Below, one piece after another: positions 1-8,438 of a stretch of DNA of 64,000 nt. The notes below the pieces were generated by a model. That model saw only the letters and a program-made list of their open reading frames with translations, did not search any database and had not been told where the DNA came from. The position numbers and the translations under genes are program-made. This DNA comes from Ignavibacteria bacterium (GTDB lineage Bacteria; Bacteroidota; Ignavibacteria; Kapaibacteriales; UBA961). The DNA is taken from positions 62,001 through 126,000 of the forward strand of contig JADJXV010000010.1 of the NCBI GenBank assembly GCA_016720145.1. The letters run 5' to 3'. The first letter of the stretch is position 1. Each line of letters starts with the position of its first letter.

Positions 1-121
1 TGAAGAAATGCACGATGAGAGACATAGCAGCAGATACTGGATTACGCCTTGTAATTAAGGTAATTGCAGAAATAATAGCACCGACTGAAAGAAGGGAAAA
101 CAAAAGTACGGTTATGCTCAC
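1..121 (-). CDS. nuoJ: NADH-quinone oxidoreductase subunit J, N-terminal part (cut by window edge)
   Basis: Only about the first 40 codons lie in the window; the gene runs off the left edge on the minus strand. The reading frame gives a hydrophobic helix followed by ITRRNPVSAA and a second hydrophobic stretch. This matches the start of NuoJ, a membrane subunit of respiratory complex I, where a first helix is followed by a conserved RNPV motif. A GTG at 119-121 is the likely start, but no clear ribosome binding site is visible and the frame stays open upstream, so the start is uncertain. It is on the same strand as pssA, 158 bases downstream of it; no other nuo gene is visible. The identification rests on a short stretch, so it is moderately sure. 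Confidence 0.6.
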   Translation of the reverse strand, partial: MSITVLLFSLLSVGAIISAITLITRRNPVSAAMSLIVHFF

Positions 122-279
122 AGTTTCACAACTTAGATTGTTTATAAAAATACACAATAACTCTTTGGCAAAAATAGCGAAATTTCTGCTTGAAGTGAAA
201 CAAATTTTCAATATATTTTTAAGTTTTCAATACTTTTTACGAATATTTTGGTGTGACTCTCTATTACTCACCATCATCA

Positions 280-1026
280 TCATCTAAGGTGTTTTTTTTC
301 TTTGATTAGTTTTATAACATAACGTACGACACCAAAACATATATACAGAAGCATAAATGGAAAGATTGACAGCCCTTGGGAAACGAATGCGAGGAGTATT
401 CCAATGATAAAAATTAAAAATTTCAGCGGGTTTTCTACAATAGAACGTTTTGTCGGTCGAGGCAAATTTTCATATTTTATTCTACTTATCATCACGAGTG
501 AAACAAGTACCGTTACTACACTCAGCAGAATAGTTTTGGAGATATCACCTATACCAAATGTAGAGAAAAATTCACTACCGGGTCCGACATGATAAAACAC
601 AACATACGATATAATTGTTAATGCTCCGGCAGGTATCGGCATCCCTGTAAAATACTCCTTATCTTCCATATTTGTCAGTTCAGAGTTAAATCTTGCAAGC
701 CTAAAGACACCTGCAAGTGCAGGTAAAGAAGCAAGTAATACTCCAAAAGTATCTATCCAATAAAACCCAGCTTTATAAAGCATAAATGCAGGAGCTACTC
801 CAAACGATACTGCATCACATAATGAATCGAGCTCCACACCAAGCTCACTTGTCGAACGAGTTAACCGAGCCATAATTCCGTCAAGCATATCGAAAATTCC
901 CGCTACAATTATAAAAATTGCAGCTTCCTTGAAATTTCCATCAGAAGTAAGTATAATAGCAGAAAAACCCGAAAATAAATTTGCCAGGGTAAACAAGTTA
1001 GGAATTATAGAACGTGTAATTCTCAT
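280..1026 (-). CDS. pssA: CDP-diacylglycerol--serine O-phosphatidyltransferase
   Basis: Makes phosphatidylserine from CDP-diacylglycerol and serine, the first step towards phosphatidylethanolamine, in the inner membrane. The CDP-alcohol phosphotransferase signature is complete: DG..AR, then G...D...D, within DGIMARL through LDSLCDAVSFG, roughly residues 50-75. Several hydrophobic helices follow along the 248 residues. I start at the ATG at 1026 (MRITRSIIPN), because a start at 1077 would overlap coaE by 41 bases and add an unlikely polar head before the first helix. It lies 10 bases downstream of coaE on the same strand, suggesting co-transcription. An (ATC)5 run is at the 3' end. Family assignment is firm; serine rather than another alcohol as substrate follows from the overall PssA-like N-terminus. 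Confidence 0.9.
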   Translation of the reverse strand: MRITRSIIPNLFTLANLFSGFSAIILTSDGNFKEAAIFIIVAGIFDMLDGIMARLTRSTSELGVELDSLCDAVSFGVAPAFMLYKAGFYWIDTFGVLLASLPALAGVFRLARFNSELTNMEDKEYFTGMPIPAGALTIISYVVFYHVGPGSEFFSTFGIGDISKTILLSVVTVLVSLVMISRIKYENLPRPTKRSIVENPLKFLIFIIGILLAFVSQGLSIFPFMLLYICFGVVRYVIKLIKEKKHLR

Positions 1027-1036
1027 AAATTTAGTT

Positions 1037-1717
1037 TCAATCTTCTGTTCCAGATTGTATTGTATTCTCTTCCTCAACTACCGATGGTAAATGAGGTATA
1101 ATCTGAGATAAAAATTCGACTGACTGTTGTAATTTTTCTAAAGATTCATTGTTTTCTATTACAAAGTCAGCATAACCTTTGATTTGATCAGGTATTACTT
1201 GCTCTGCCATACGAGCCTTGACTTGCTCTTCCGATATATTACTCCTCTTTATCACCCGTTCGATTCGATTCTTTTCAGAAGCTACTACCAAAATTACATA
1301 ATCAAATGCATCTTCTAGACCGATTTCATAAAGTAGTGGAATTTCTATCATAATACATCGCTCACCATTACTTGCTAATTCTTCAGCACGTTCTAGCAAT
1401 TCATCGAGTACATGTGGATGTACTAAATTGTTTAGCTCCTTGAGTGCTTTCCTGTGTTCTTGAGTTATTCCAAATACTCGTTCAGCTAGATAGTTGCGAT
1501 TAATAGTACGGTCATCATTAAACACTAGTGAACTGAACATCTTGTAAAGTTTATCCCGTACTTCAGGGTTTCCTTCCATGATTTCAAGAGCAATATCATC
1601 GGCATTCAAGACAGTAAAGCCTGATTTGACAAAGAGATTGGATACAGTTGATTTGCCGCTACCGATACCTCCGGTCAATCCAATTAATACTGCTTTATGT
1701 TCAGATTGAATAATCAT
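1037..1717 (-). CDS. coaE: Dephospho-CoA kinase
   Basis: Last step of coenzyme A synthesis: phosphorylates the ribose 3'-hydroxyl of dephospho-CoA using ATP, in the cytosol. The P-loop GLTGGIGSGKST begins near residue 13 and is followed by the NADDIALEIME segment that fits the CoaE DAD region. The IEIPLLYE motif near residue 125 is typical of the family. At 226 residues it is slightly longer than the usual ~200, with an acidic C-terminal tail. It sits between a terminator (1739-1782) and pssA, so coaE-pssA probably form a two-gene unit. Confidence 0.95.
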   Translation of the reverse strand: MIIQSEHKAVLIGLTGGIGSGKSTVSNLFVKSGFTVLNADDIALEIMEGNPEVRDKLYKMFSSLVFNDDRTINRNYLAERVFGITQEHRKALKELNNLVHPHVLDELLERAEELASNGERCIMIEIPLLYEIGLEDAFDYVILVVASEKNRIERVIKRSNISEEQVKARMAEQVIPDQIKGYADFVIENNESLEKLQQSVEFLSQIIPHLPSVVEEENTIQSGTED

Positions 1718-1738
1718 TGATTAGTAAATATGGATAGT

Positions 1739-1782
1739 AAAAAAGGCACGTTTTCAGAATCAATTCCGAGCAACGTGCCTTT
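1739..1782 (-). terminator. Rho-independent terminator after glutamate dehydrogenase
   Basis: An 11-base stem (AAAGGCACGTT at 1742-1752 with AACGTGCCTTT at 1772-1782) lies just past the gdh stop on the minus strand. Read on the minus strand it ends in a run of T. It separates gdh from coaE. Confidence 0.8.
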
Positions 1783-1807
1783 GAATTCAAATGCTTGCCA
1801 GAAACGA

Positions 1808-3250
1808 TTACGGAAAAATACCCATTTGGAAATATGACATCGCTATTTTATCAATCGCAGATATAAATGCTGCCGTTCTCATATCTTTTACATTCTCTCT
1901 ACTTTTCCAAATATCCATTATTTCGTGATAGGCAGTTATCATCGAATCTTCTAATCCCGAATTAACGAGATCTTCTTCATCAGCACCACGAACTAATAAG
2001 TTTTTCTCTTCCAATGTGAGCGACTTACCTGTCATTCTCTCAACAACCGAGACTAGTCGTAGATTACCACTTTCTTCAAAACGTTTGTCCATTCTTCCAA
2101 ATCGAACATGAGAAATATTTTTAAGCCATTCAAAATAGGATACAACTACACCACCCGCATTGAGATACATGTCAGGAATAATTAATATACCTTTGGACAG
2201 GAGAGTGTTTTCTGCTGAGGCAACGATTGGTCCGTTGGCACCTTCAGCGATAATTTTTGCCTTAATATTCGGTGCATTCCGGTCTGTAATTTGCGATTCT
2301 AAAGCAGACGGTACCAGAATATCACATTCGTATTCAAGTACTGAATTGCCTTCTTTAATGGTTGTCGATCCCGGGAAGTTGGTAATCGAACCTGTCGATT
2401 TTCTATGTGCATCTAATGCCATGACATCTATACCTTTAGGGTTCACAACCGCACCATCCCATTCGATAATTCCTGTAATTATTGCTCCACCTTCTTGAAG
2501 GAATTTTGCAGCATGGAAGCCTACATTTCCAAATCCCTGCACAATTACCGTTTTTCCGTCCATTCCGACAGGCATGCCAAGCTTTTTCATGACATCAATG
2601 TCATTGAGTGTTTCGCGAACGCCAAAGAAGAGACCCCTACCGGTTGCTTCAGTTCGTCCGCGAACACCACCTTGAGGTATCGGCTTACCGGTAACGCAAG
2701 CGAGTGCGTCAATTTCATTCCCGGCAAATGTTTGATAAGTATCAGCAATCCAAGCCATTTCTCGTGCTCCTGTGCCGTAATCAGGAGCGGGAACATCAAC
2801 TGAAGGACCGATAAAGTTTTTGTGTATTAATTCCACGGTGTAACGCCTGGTAATTCGTTCTAACTCATCTTCATTATAATTACGTGGGTTGATTTTGATG
2901 CCACCTTTTCCACCACCGAATGGAACGTTTACCACTGCACATTTATACGTCATTAAAGCGGAAAGTGCTATCACTTCATCTTGATTAACATTTTCACTAT
3001 AACGTATTCCACCCTTACATGGTAGCTTATGATGACTATGCTCAGCTCTCCAAGCAGAAATCACCTGAATATCTCCTTTAATACGCACAGGAAATTGCAT
3101 ATAATACACAGAATTACATGCTCGAATCTGATCTAACAGTCCTTTGGGATGATGAAGCAATACCGCGGCCTTATCAAAATTCTGGTTTACCGACTCAAAA
3201 AACGGGATTTCAAAATATTTGGGAGCGTCGCTGCCCGATGTTCCTGCCAT
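1808..3250 (-). CDS. gdhA: Glutamate dehydrogenase (Glu/Leu/Phe/Val dehydrogenase family)
   Basis: Interconverts glutamate with 2-oxoglutarate and ammonia. Seen in the sequence: the substrate-binding lysine region PFGGGKGGIKINP near residue 110, the PAPDYGTGAREMAW segment near residue 155, and the Rossmann-fold motif GFGNVGFHAAKFL near residue 245. The length of 480 residues is longer than the common ~420-450; the extra part is a short N-terminal and a C-terminal extension. The ATG at 3250 is preceded by AAGGATATTATC, a fair ribosome binding site. Cofactor preference (NAD or NADP) is not decided here. It ends at a strong terminator, and hppD lies 67 bases upstream on the same strand, suggesting an amino-acid catabolic group. 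A leucine or phenylalanine dehydrogenase role is less likely given the length and motifs. Confidence 0.9.
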   Translation of the reverse strand: MAGTSGSDAPKYFEIPFFESVNQNFDKAAVLLHHPKGLLDQIRACNSVYYMQFPVRIKGDIQVISAWRAEHSHHKLPCKGGIRYSENVNQDEVIALSALMTYKCAVVNVPFGGGKGGIKINPRNYNEDELERITRRYTVELIHKNFIGPSVDVPAPDYGTGAREMAWIADTYQTFAGNEIDALACVTGKPIPQGGVRGRTEATGRGLFFGVRETLNDIDVMKKLGMPVGMDGKTVIVQGFGNVGFHAAKFLQEGGAIITGIIEWDGAVVNPKGIDVMALDAHRKSTGSITNFPGSTTIKEGNSVLEYECDILVPSALESQITDRNAPNIKAKIIAEGANGPIVASAENTLLSKGILIIPDMYLNAGGVVVSYFEWLKNISHVRFGRMDKRFEESGNLRLVSVVERMTGKSLTLEEKNLLVRGADEEDLVNSGLEDSMITAYHEIMDIWKSRENVKDMRTAAFISAIDKIAMSYFQMGIFP

Positions 3251-3317
3251 GATAATATCCTTGATAATAAAAAAAATATATGATTGTAATAACCTATTAT
3301 TGTCAACTCTATTCTAT

Positions 3318-4430
3318 TTATAAATTTCCTCGAATTTCCTGTTCTCGCTCAATTGCTTCGAATAACGCTTTGAAATTACCCTTACCAAAAGACTTAGCTC
3401 CTTTACGTTGTATGATTTCATAGAATACTGTCGGTCTATCCTCAACGGGTTTTGTGAAAATTTGTAATAAATATCCTTCATCATCTCGGTCAACCAAAAT
3501 ACCTAACGCCCTCAAAGGTATTATATCTTCGTCGATTTTACCGACACGATCAAGTACGGTATCATAGTAATTAGCAGGTACGCGTAGAAATTCTACTCCC
3601 CGTCTTTGGAGCTCGGTCACTGTTGAAATAATATCATTGGTAGCTATAGCGATATGTTGTACCCCAGGTCCATGATAAAATTCTAAATATTCATCTATCT
3701 GGGATTTTTTCTTACCTGCAGCCGGTTCGTTTATAGGGAATTTGACATATCCGTTACCATTTGAAACTACTTTACTCATGAGAGCAGAATATTCAGTCGA
3801 AATATCTTCATCATCGAAGGTAAGTATTAATTTAAATCCCATCACATCTTCATAAAATTTCACCCATTCATTCATTTTTCCAAGCTCTACATTACCAACG
3901 CAGTGATCGACATGAAGCAATCCAACAGATTCTGTTTTGAACGAGCTTTCCCATGCTTTATAACCAGGCATGAAAGGACCTTCATAATTTTTACGCTCGA
4001 CAAAGGTATGAATTGTATCACCGTACGTATGAATAGAAGCTGTCGTAACTTCACCAAATTCATCAGTTAAAGTAATTGGTGCTTGGTAACTTATAGCCCC
4101 GCGATTAGTGGTAGCTTTCCAGGAATAAGCGGCATCATCTACCCAAATCGCAAGCACTTTCACACCATCACCATGCTTGGCTATATGTGAATTTATAGGA
4201 GAGTCCGGATTCAAAGGCGTAGTAAGTACTAATCGTACCTTGCCTTGCTTCAACACATACGATGCACGATCGCGTACTCCGGTTTCCGGACCTGCGTACG
4301 CAATGAGTTCGAACCCAAAAGCAGATCTGTAATAATAAGCAGCTTGCTTTGCATTTCCAACATAAAATTCAATATAATCTGTTCCATTGAGTGGCAGAAA
4401 ATCTGCTGCCGAGCTGTCAGTGCGTATCAT
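3318..4430 (-). CDS. hppD: 4-hydroxyphenylpyruvate dioxygenase
   Basis: Converts 4-hydroxyphenylpyruvate to homogentisate in tyrosine breakdown; cytosolic, Fe(II)-dependent. The protein has two vicinal-oxygen-chelate halves. The iron ligands are visible in the second half: His in LLHVDHCVG (near residue 182), His in GPGVQHIAI (near residue 265) and Glu in VFYEIIQRKG (near residue 344). The C-terminal GAKSFGKGNFKALFEAIEREQ is the family's closing helix. Length 370 is normal. The neighbours are an aminotransferase (upstream) and glutamate dehydrogenase (downstream) on the same strand. No homogentisate dioxygenase is in the window. 4-Hydroxymandelate synthase is an alternative for this fold, but the C-terminus fits HppD. 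Confidence 0.93.
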   Translation of the reverse strand: MIRTDSSAADFLPLNGTDYIEFYVGNAKQAAYYYRSAFGFELIAYAGPETGVRDRASYVLKQGKVRLVLTTPLNPDSPINSHIAKHGDGVKVLAIWVDDAAYSWKATTNRGAISYQAPITLTDEFGEVTTASIHTYGDTIHTFVERKNYEGPFMPGYKAWESSFKTESVGLLHVDHCVGNVELGKMNEWVKFYEDVMGFKLILTFDDEDISTEYSALMSKVVSNGNGYVKFPINEPAAGKKKSQIDEYLEFYHGPGVQHIAIATNDIISTVTELQRRGVEFLRVPANYYDTVLDRVGKIDEDIIPLRALGILVDRDDEGYLLQIFTKPVEDRPTVFYEIIQRKGAKSFGKGNFKALFEAIEREQEIRGNL

Positions 4431-4519
4431 AGAAAGTTGAATGTAATTTGTAGATATATTATATAGTTAAGATATAAAATATTAAAATAGATAGAATAAT
4501 GAAAAATCAATATTCATTT

Positions 4520-5632
4520 TCATAAATAATCTTGGAATACCAATGGAACTATTGCTTCCATTGCTTCAATTAATCTTTTGTTTTGATCTTTGGTACCAGT
4601 ACTAATTCTAATGCAATGAGGCAACGAAAATCCACCCAATGGTCTGGTAATAAAACCCTTACGAAGTAATGCCATATATAGCTGCTGTGCTATGTCGGGA
4701 TTAGTACAATCTATCATCACAAAATTTCCTGCAGAATGGGGATGTTTCAATCCCAAACGAGTGAATTCCTTCGTAAATAGTCGAATTCCTTCTGTATTCA
4801 AAGCAACAGATTTTTCTAGAAAATCTGTGTCTTCTAGTGCTGCAATTGCAGCAATCTGTCCAAGAGTATTTGGCTCAAAAGGGAGCTTTGTGCGTAACAT
4901 AGGGGCAACTATTTCCTCGTTTGCTATACCATAGCCAACGCGAAACCCGGCTAATCCATAAACTTTAGAAAAGGTTCGTAATGTAAGCATGTTAGGATAA
5001 TTATATCTTAGACTATCTAAAAAGTCAGGCATAATGTCTTTACTATACTCACTGTATGCTTCATCCATAATAACAAGTACACTAGTTGGCACCCGTTCAA
5101 TTAGCCATTCAAATTCTTCTTTGGTAAAATATGTTCCGGTAGGATTATTAACATTAGCAAGGTAAATGATTTTCGTTCGTGAGGTGATGGCAGCGAAAAT
5201 GGCTTCTAAATCAAACCGATAATCATCTGTCTGTGGTATATATTGAGGGTTAAATCCATGAAGCTTTGCAGCCACTTGAAACCCAATAAAAGTGCCATGA
5301 GAAGATATGAGCTCATCGCCTGCTTCTAAAAATGTACGAAGTGTGAGGTGTATCAAGGCATCTGAACCGCTATGGCAAATTATTTCTTCTGTCATTCTTC
5401 CAAATTTAGCAGCAAGTACTTCGCGAAGTGCCTGACCACCATCAGGATAAAGCGAACAATTATGGAGAGCAGATTGTACGGCAAGTATTGCTTTAGGTGA
5501 GCTACCGAGAGGATTTTCATTAGAAGCAAGCTTTGCAACATTATCGATACCGTACAAACGCTGAATTTCTGCAGCAGATTGCCCGGCTTTATATGGCGTG
5601 AGGTCAGAAATATGCTTTGGAAGTTGAATCAT
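4520..5632 (-). CDS. hisC: Histidinol-phosphate aminotransferase family (HisC-like)
   Basis: A fold-type I PLP aminotransferase. The PLP-binding lysine lies in RTFSKVYGLAGFRVGYG, and NVNNPTGTYF and the C-terminal RPLGGFSLPHCIRISTG are HisC features. I start at the ATG at 5632 (MIQLPKHISDL), which matches normal HisC starts; a TTG at 5671 would add 13 residues. In a his operon it would make histidinol phosphate, but no other his gene is near. Its neighbour on the same strand is hppD. HisC paralogues often act on aromatic amino acids, so I infer that it may supply 4-hydroxyphenylpyruvate from tyrosine. Family is sure; substrate is not. Confidence 0.85.
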   Translation of the reverse strand: MIQLPKHISDLTPYKAGQSAAEIQRLYGIDNVAKLASNENPLGSSPKAILAVQSALHNCSLYPDGGQALREVLAAKFGRMTEEIICHSGSDALIHLTLRTFLEAGDELISSHGTFIGFQVAAKLHGFNPQYIPQTDDYRFDLEAIFAAITSRTKIIYLANVNNPTGTYFTKEEFEWLIERVPTSVLVIMDEAYSEYSKDIMPDFLDSLRYNYPNMLTLRTFSKVYGLAGFRVGYGIANEEIVAPMLRTKLPFEPNTLGQIAAIAALEDTDFLEKSVALNTEGIRLFTKEFTRLGLKHPHSAGNFVMIDCTNPDIAQQLYMALLRKGFITRPLGGFSLPHCIRISTGTKDQNKRLIEAMEAIVPLVFQDYL

Positions 5633-5671
5633 TCTTTGCCGTTGTATTGCTTCTTGAAATTTCGACTGCAA

Positions 5672-6278
5672 ACTTACAAAATCACCGTTTATTCACGGGC
5701 TAAAAACTTGAATTCATCTTTTGTTTGAATATTTTTTCCTAAAACTCACTCCACATTTTCTTCTCTTAAAGATTAAGGATTCTATAGTACAATTTAAAAA
5801 AATATACTTCTCATTTTCAATAATACCAATTAACTCAACGACCAACCTTTGAAAAATGTCTTCAGTGATTTACACCCATATTTGATTACCATAATACTAT
5901 GACTTTCTAAATTATATATACAAACATCTCGAGAAAAACAGTATCGATTGAATAATAAGTAGTTACATCAGATATTTGAATCAATATATTCTACCGCTAA
6001 TTGGTGTAATCAATAGAAAACCCTATTTTTGAAATGTAGATTGAAGATTGGATAATATAGTCTTACAAGAATCCATCATTTATATAATCTTGTGATGTTC
6101 AATAAGAAATTTGACTAAAATATATATTGAAATTATGCTCGAGTAACTGTTCAATTTATAAATAAGTTAGAGTTTTTCGGAATGACTATAAGATCAAATT
6201 CAAATTTGTAGATATGTACTAATTCACGTCTTACAAAAAAGTGTTTTTCACAAATCACCTTCATTATTCTAAACGTTT
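5672..6278. other. AT-rich intergenic stretch without a recognisable gene
   Basis: About 600 very AT-rich bases between the hisC start and a 58-codon reading frame. I see no long frame, RNA gene or clear inverted repeat. It presumably holds divergent promoters for hisC (minus) and the small gene or the M1 peptidase (plus). Confidence 0.4.
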
Positions 6279-6455
6279 ATGAAAATTAACAGAGATGACT
6301 TGATACTTTTTACAGAGATTGAAATCGCAATTCTCTGCAATGCACTCAAAAAAGATCCTAATGACTTGGAAAATTATGAGTTTGTCTATCAGACCGGCAT
6401 TAGAAGATGTGGTGACTACTTCGATGAGTTGCTCGACGAATATTCAGATGATTAA
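6279..6455 (+). CDS. Small acidic protein of unknown function (58 aa)
   Basis: ATG at 6279, stop TAA at 6453. The product begins MKINRDDLILFTEIEIAI and ends DEYSDD; it is acidic, with no signal peptide or membrane segment. Codon use looks coding (mixed third positions, Glu/Asp-rich helix pattern), unlike the surrounding AT-rich intergenic DNA. Two cysteines are present. I do not recognise the family. It stands alone, about 100 bases upstream of the remains of the M1 peptidase 5' end. Confidence 0.5.
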   Translation: MKINRDDLILFTEIEIAILCNALKKDPNDLENYEFVYQTGIRRCGDYFDELLDEYSDD

Positions 6456-6561
6456 CATAAATTTTATCCAACAATTATACCGGATAAGTAATGCATAATC
6501 TGAATACTTCAAGAATTACTTTTTAACGTATTGATGCTTTAATCAAACATATAAGTCCACT

Positions 6562-6615
6562 ATGAAATATTTTATATTCTTCATCCTATTACTAAGTAAC
6601 TATTATTCGTCTTGA
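6562..6615 (+). other. Severed signal-peptide fragment of the M1 aminopeptidase gene
   Basis: ATG at 6562 opens a frame reading MKYFIFFILLLSNYYSS and then TGA at 6613-6615. This is a good export signal (Lys, long hydrophobic core) with no mature protein behind it. The peptidase frame is offset by +1 and is open from 6596, reading IIRLDLSKAPSKV across the same bases. The two frames therefore overlap by about 18 bases. The simplest reading is that a stretch between signal peptide and mature domain was lost and joined out of frame. Confidence 0.65.
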
Positions 6616-6640
6616 CTTATCAAAAGCACCTTCCAAAGTA

Positions 6641-8437
6641 ATGAATGGCGTCTGTACCATGAAAGTACTCTGGACTGAAGACCCACAAGATAAAGTATTC
6701 TATTTCCATCTCAAGGGGGTAACAGTAGATTCCGTGTATTTGAATTCAAACAAAACAAGTGCAGTTGTCGGTGGAATAGTTGGTACGAATATTAGTTATT
6801 ATTCTATTGTAGCACCAATAAATGCAAAGATTGGCGATACATTTTATGTGAAGGTAAATTATAGCGGAACAATGACGTGTGAAACAGGTGGTACCGCAGG
6901 ATGGTGTGGTGGAGTAACATCTCAAAATGGAACGCTTTACACATTAGGAGTGGGATTTGTAGCTGATTATGTATCGACAACTCAGCATTGGCTTCCATGC
7001 TATGATCATCCATCCGATAAAGCTACATTTCATGCGAAATTTAAAGTACCCAGGGGGAAAATTGCTGTTTCTAATGGAAATCTGACAAATGTAGAAGCAG
7101 ATAATACTACAATAACAACTGAATGGACACATGATATTCCATGCGCTACGTATCTTCTTACATTTGCAGTTGATTTATATTTCCCATTAGAGTTTGGCTC
7201 TTCTCAATTACCAATGACAGTCTATTCTAAAGGTGCTGACACAGCATCGACACGCAAATCATTCAGTTTGCTCCCACGAATGGTGAGGACGTTTGAAAAT
7301 AAATTCGGTGAATATCCTTTTGAAAAAGTTGGTTATGTGAATACTCCTACCGGTGCGATGGAACATCAAACAATGATATCATTTCCAACATCTTTATCGC
7401 AGTCAAGAGATACGGTGAACTCAGTCGCAGCACATGAACTTGCTCATCAATGGTTCGGTGATAATGTAACTCCCGAAGATTTTCGTGACGCGTGGCTTAC
7501 TGAATCCTTCGCCACTTATTCTGAAAGTGTTTGGGCAGAGGAATTAGGAGGATTTACCGGATATTTAAACAATCTATCCGGTAAAATGAGTAGTTATTTT
7601 AATGCAAATGAAGGCGTATTTCCCCTTTATGACTACCCACGTGCAGCACCTTCATCCAATTATCCTGTCACTATTTATTCCAAAGGAGCAGTCGTTCTTG
7701 GAATGCTTCGGTATGAAGTAGGTGATTCGTTGTTTTATAAGTCGTTAAAACAATACTTATCTGCATATAAATACGGAATTGCAAATACAGCAACGTTTGA
7801 AAATATGTTCCAACAAACTACAGGCAAAGATTTAAAATGGTTCTTTTCTCAATGGGTACATGCAAAAGGGTGGGTTAAATTAGATATCAGAACATCCCAA
7901 ACAACAAATATAGACGGTAAAAAAGTAACCAATCTACGATTCGTACAAACCCAGCCAAAGGATCAAGGTCCTTTTACAAACATTCCGATAGAAGTTGGTG
8001 TAAAGCAAAAAGATGGTAAGTATTTATATACGATATTTACTTTGAAAAAAGACGATGAAACCTTTACATTGCCGGTAGAATTCCCTACAGATTATACTGC
8101 AATTACTATCAATCAAGGTCCTACTCTCCGCACATTGCTTCAAGTGGTAAGTCTGACTGAAGTCATCGAGAATCCAAAAGAAGAACGGCCGGAATTGAGA
8201 ATAATTCCCAATCCGGCCGGATCTGATTTTCAGCTTGACTATTGTTCAGAGCAAAACGGTTCTGCTGTTATTGTTATAACGAATGTCGAAGGCAAACAAC
8301 TATACAAAGAAATTATTACTGTTCATCAAGGGCAACAGAAAATCACTCTTCACAACACACTCTCATCAGGAATGTACTGGCTATCAATAGAACAGAACGG
8401 TCGTGAGTCAACCAAGCAATTCGTTATTCAGCAATAA
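6641..8437 (+). CDS. M1-family (gluzincin) aminopeptidase with T9SS-type C-terminal domain; N-terminus disrupted
   Basis: A zinc aminopeptidase: HELAHQWFG (near residue 265) supplies two zinc histidines, and WLTESFATYSE 18 residues on supplies the third ligand. The exopeptidase motif usually written GAMEN is GAMEH here (PTGAMEHQTM). The C-terminal ~75 residues, starting at NPAGSDF and ending GMYWLSIEQNG...KQFVIQ, form a type IX secretion sorting domain, so the enzyme should be exported and placed on or outside the cell. As written it starts in the middle of the first M1 beta strand and has no signal peptide. Homology continues upstream in this frame to about 6602, and a detached signal peptide lies in another frame at 6562-6612. 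In its present form the protein is probably not exported. Its stop is one base from the convergent DUF1573 stop. Confidence 0.85.
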   Translation: MNGVCTMKVLWTEDPQDKVFYFHLKGVTVDSVYLNSNKTSAVVGGIVGTNISYYSIVAPINAKIGDTFYVKVNYSGTMTCETGGTAGWCGGVTSQNGTLYTLGVGFVADYVSTTQHWLPCYDHPSDKATFHAKFKVPRGKIAVSNGNLTNVEADNTTITTEWTHDIPCATYLLTFAVDLYFPLEFGSSQLPMTVYSKGADTASTRKSFSLLPRMVRTFENKFGEYPFEKVGYVNTPTGAMEHQTMISFPTSLSQSRDTVNSVAAHELAHQWFGDNVTPEDFRDAWLTESFATYSESVWAEELGGFTGYLNNLSGKMSSYFNANEGVFPLYDYPRAAPSSNYPVTIYSKGAVVLGMLRYEVGDSLFYKSLKQYLSAYKYGIANTATFENMFQQTTGKDLKWFFSQWVHAKGWVKLDIRTSQTTNIDGKKVTNLRFVQTQPKDQGPFTNIPIEVGVKQKDGKYLYTIFTLKKDDETFTLPVEFPTDYTAITINQGPTLRTLLQVVSLTEVIENPKEERPELRIIPNPAGSDFQLDYCSEQNGSAVIVITNVEGKQLYKEIITVHQGQQKITLHNTLSSGMYWLSIEQNGRESTKQFVIQQ

Positions 8438-8438
8438 T

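Noticed and set aside
264..285. ATC trinucleotide run at the pssA end
   Set aside because: A short simple repeat of five units with no flanking structure.
15..287. 90-codon plus-strand reading frame at the left edge
   Set aside because: The opposite strand reads as NuoJ (RNPV motif) and the frame runs through AT-rich intergenic sequence.
6601..6625. Programmed +1 frameshift at TCT-TGA-C in the M1 peptidase, like that of release factor 2
   Set aside because: Peptidase homology in the +1 frame already begins upstream of the TGA (IIRLDLS from 6602), so a deletion explains the join better; there is also no upstream Shine-Dalgarno-like stimulator.
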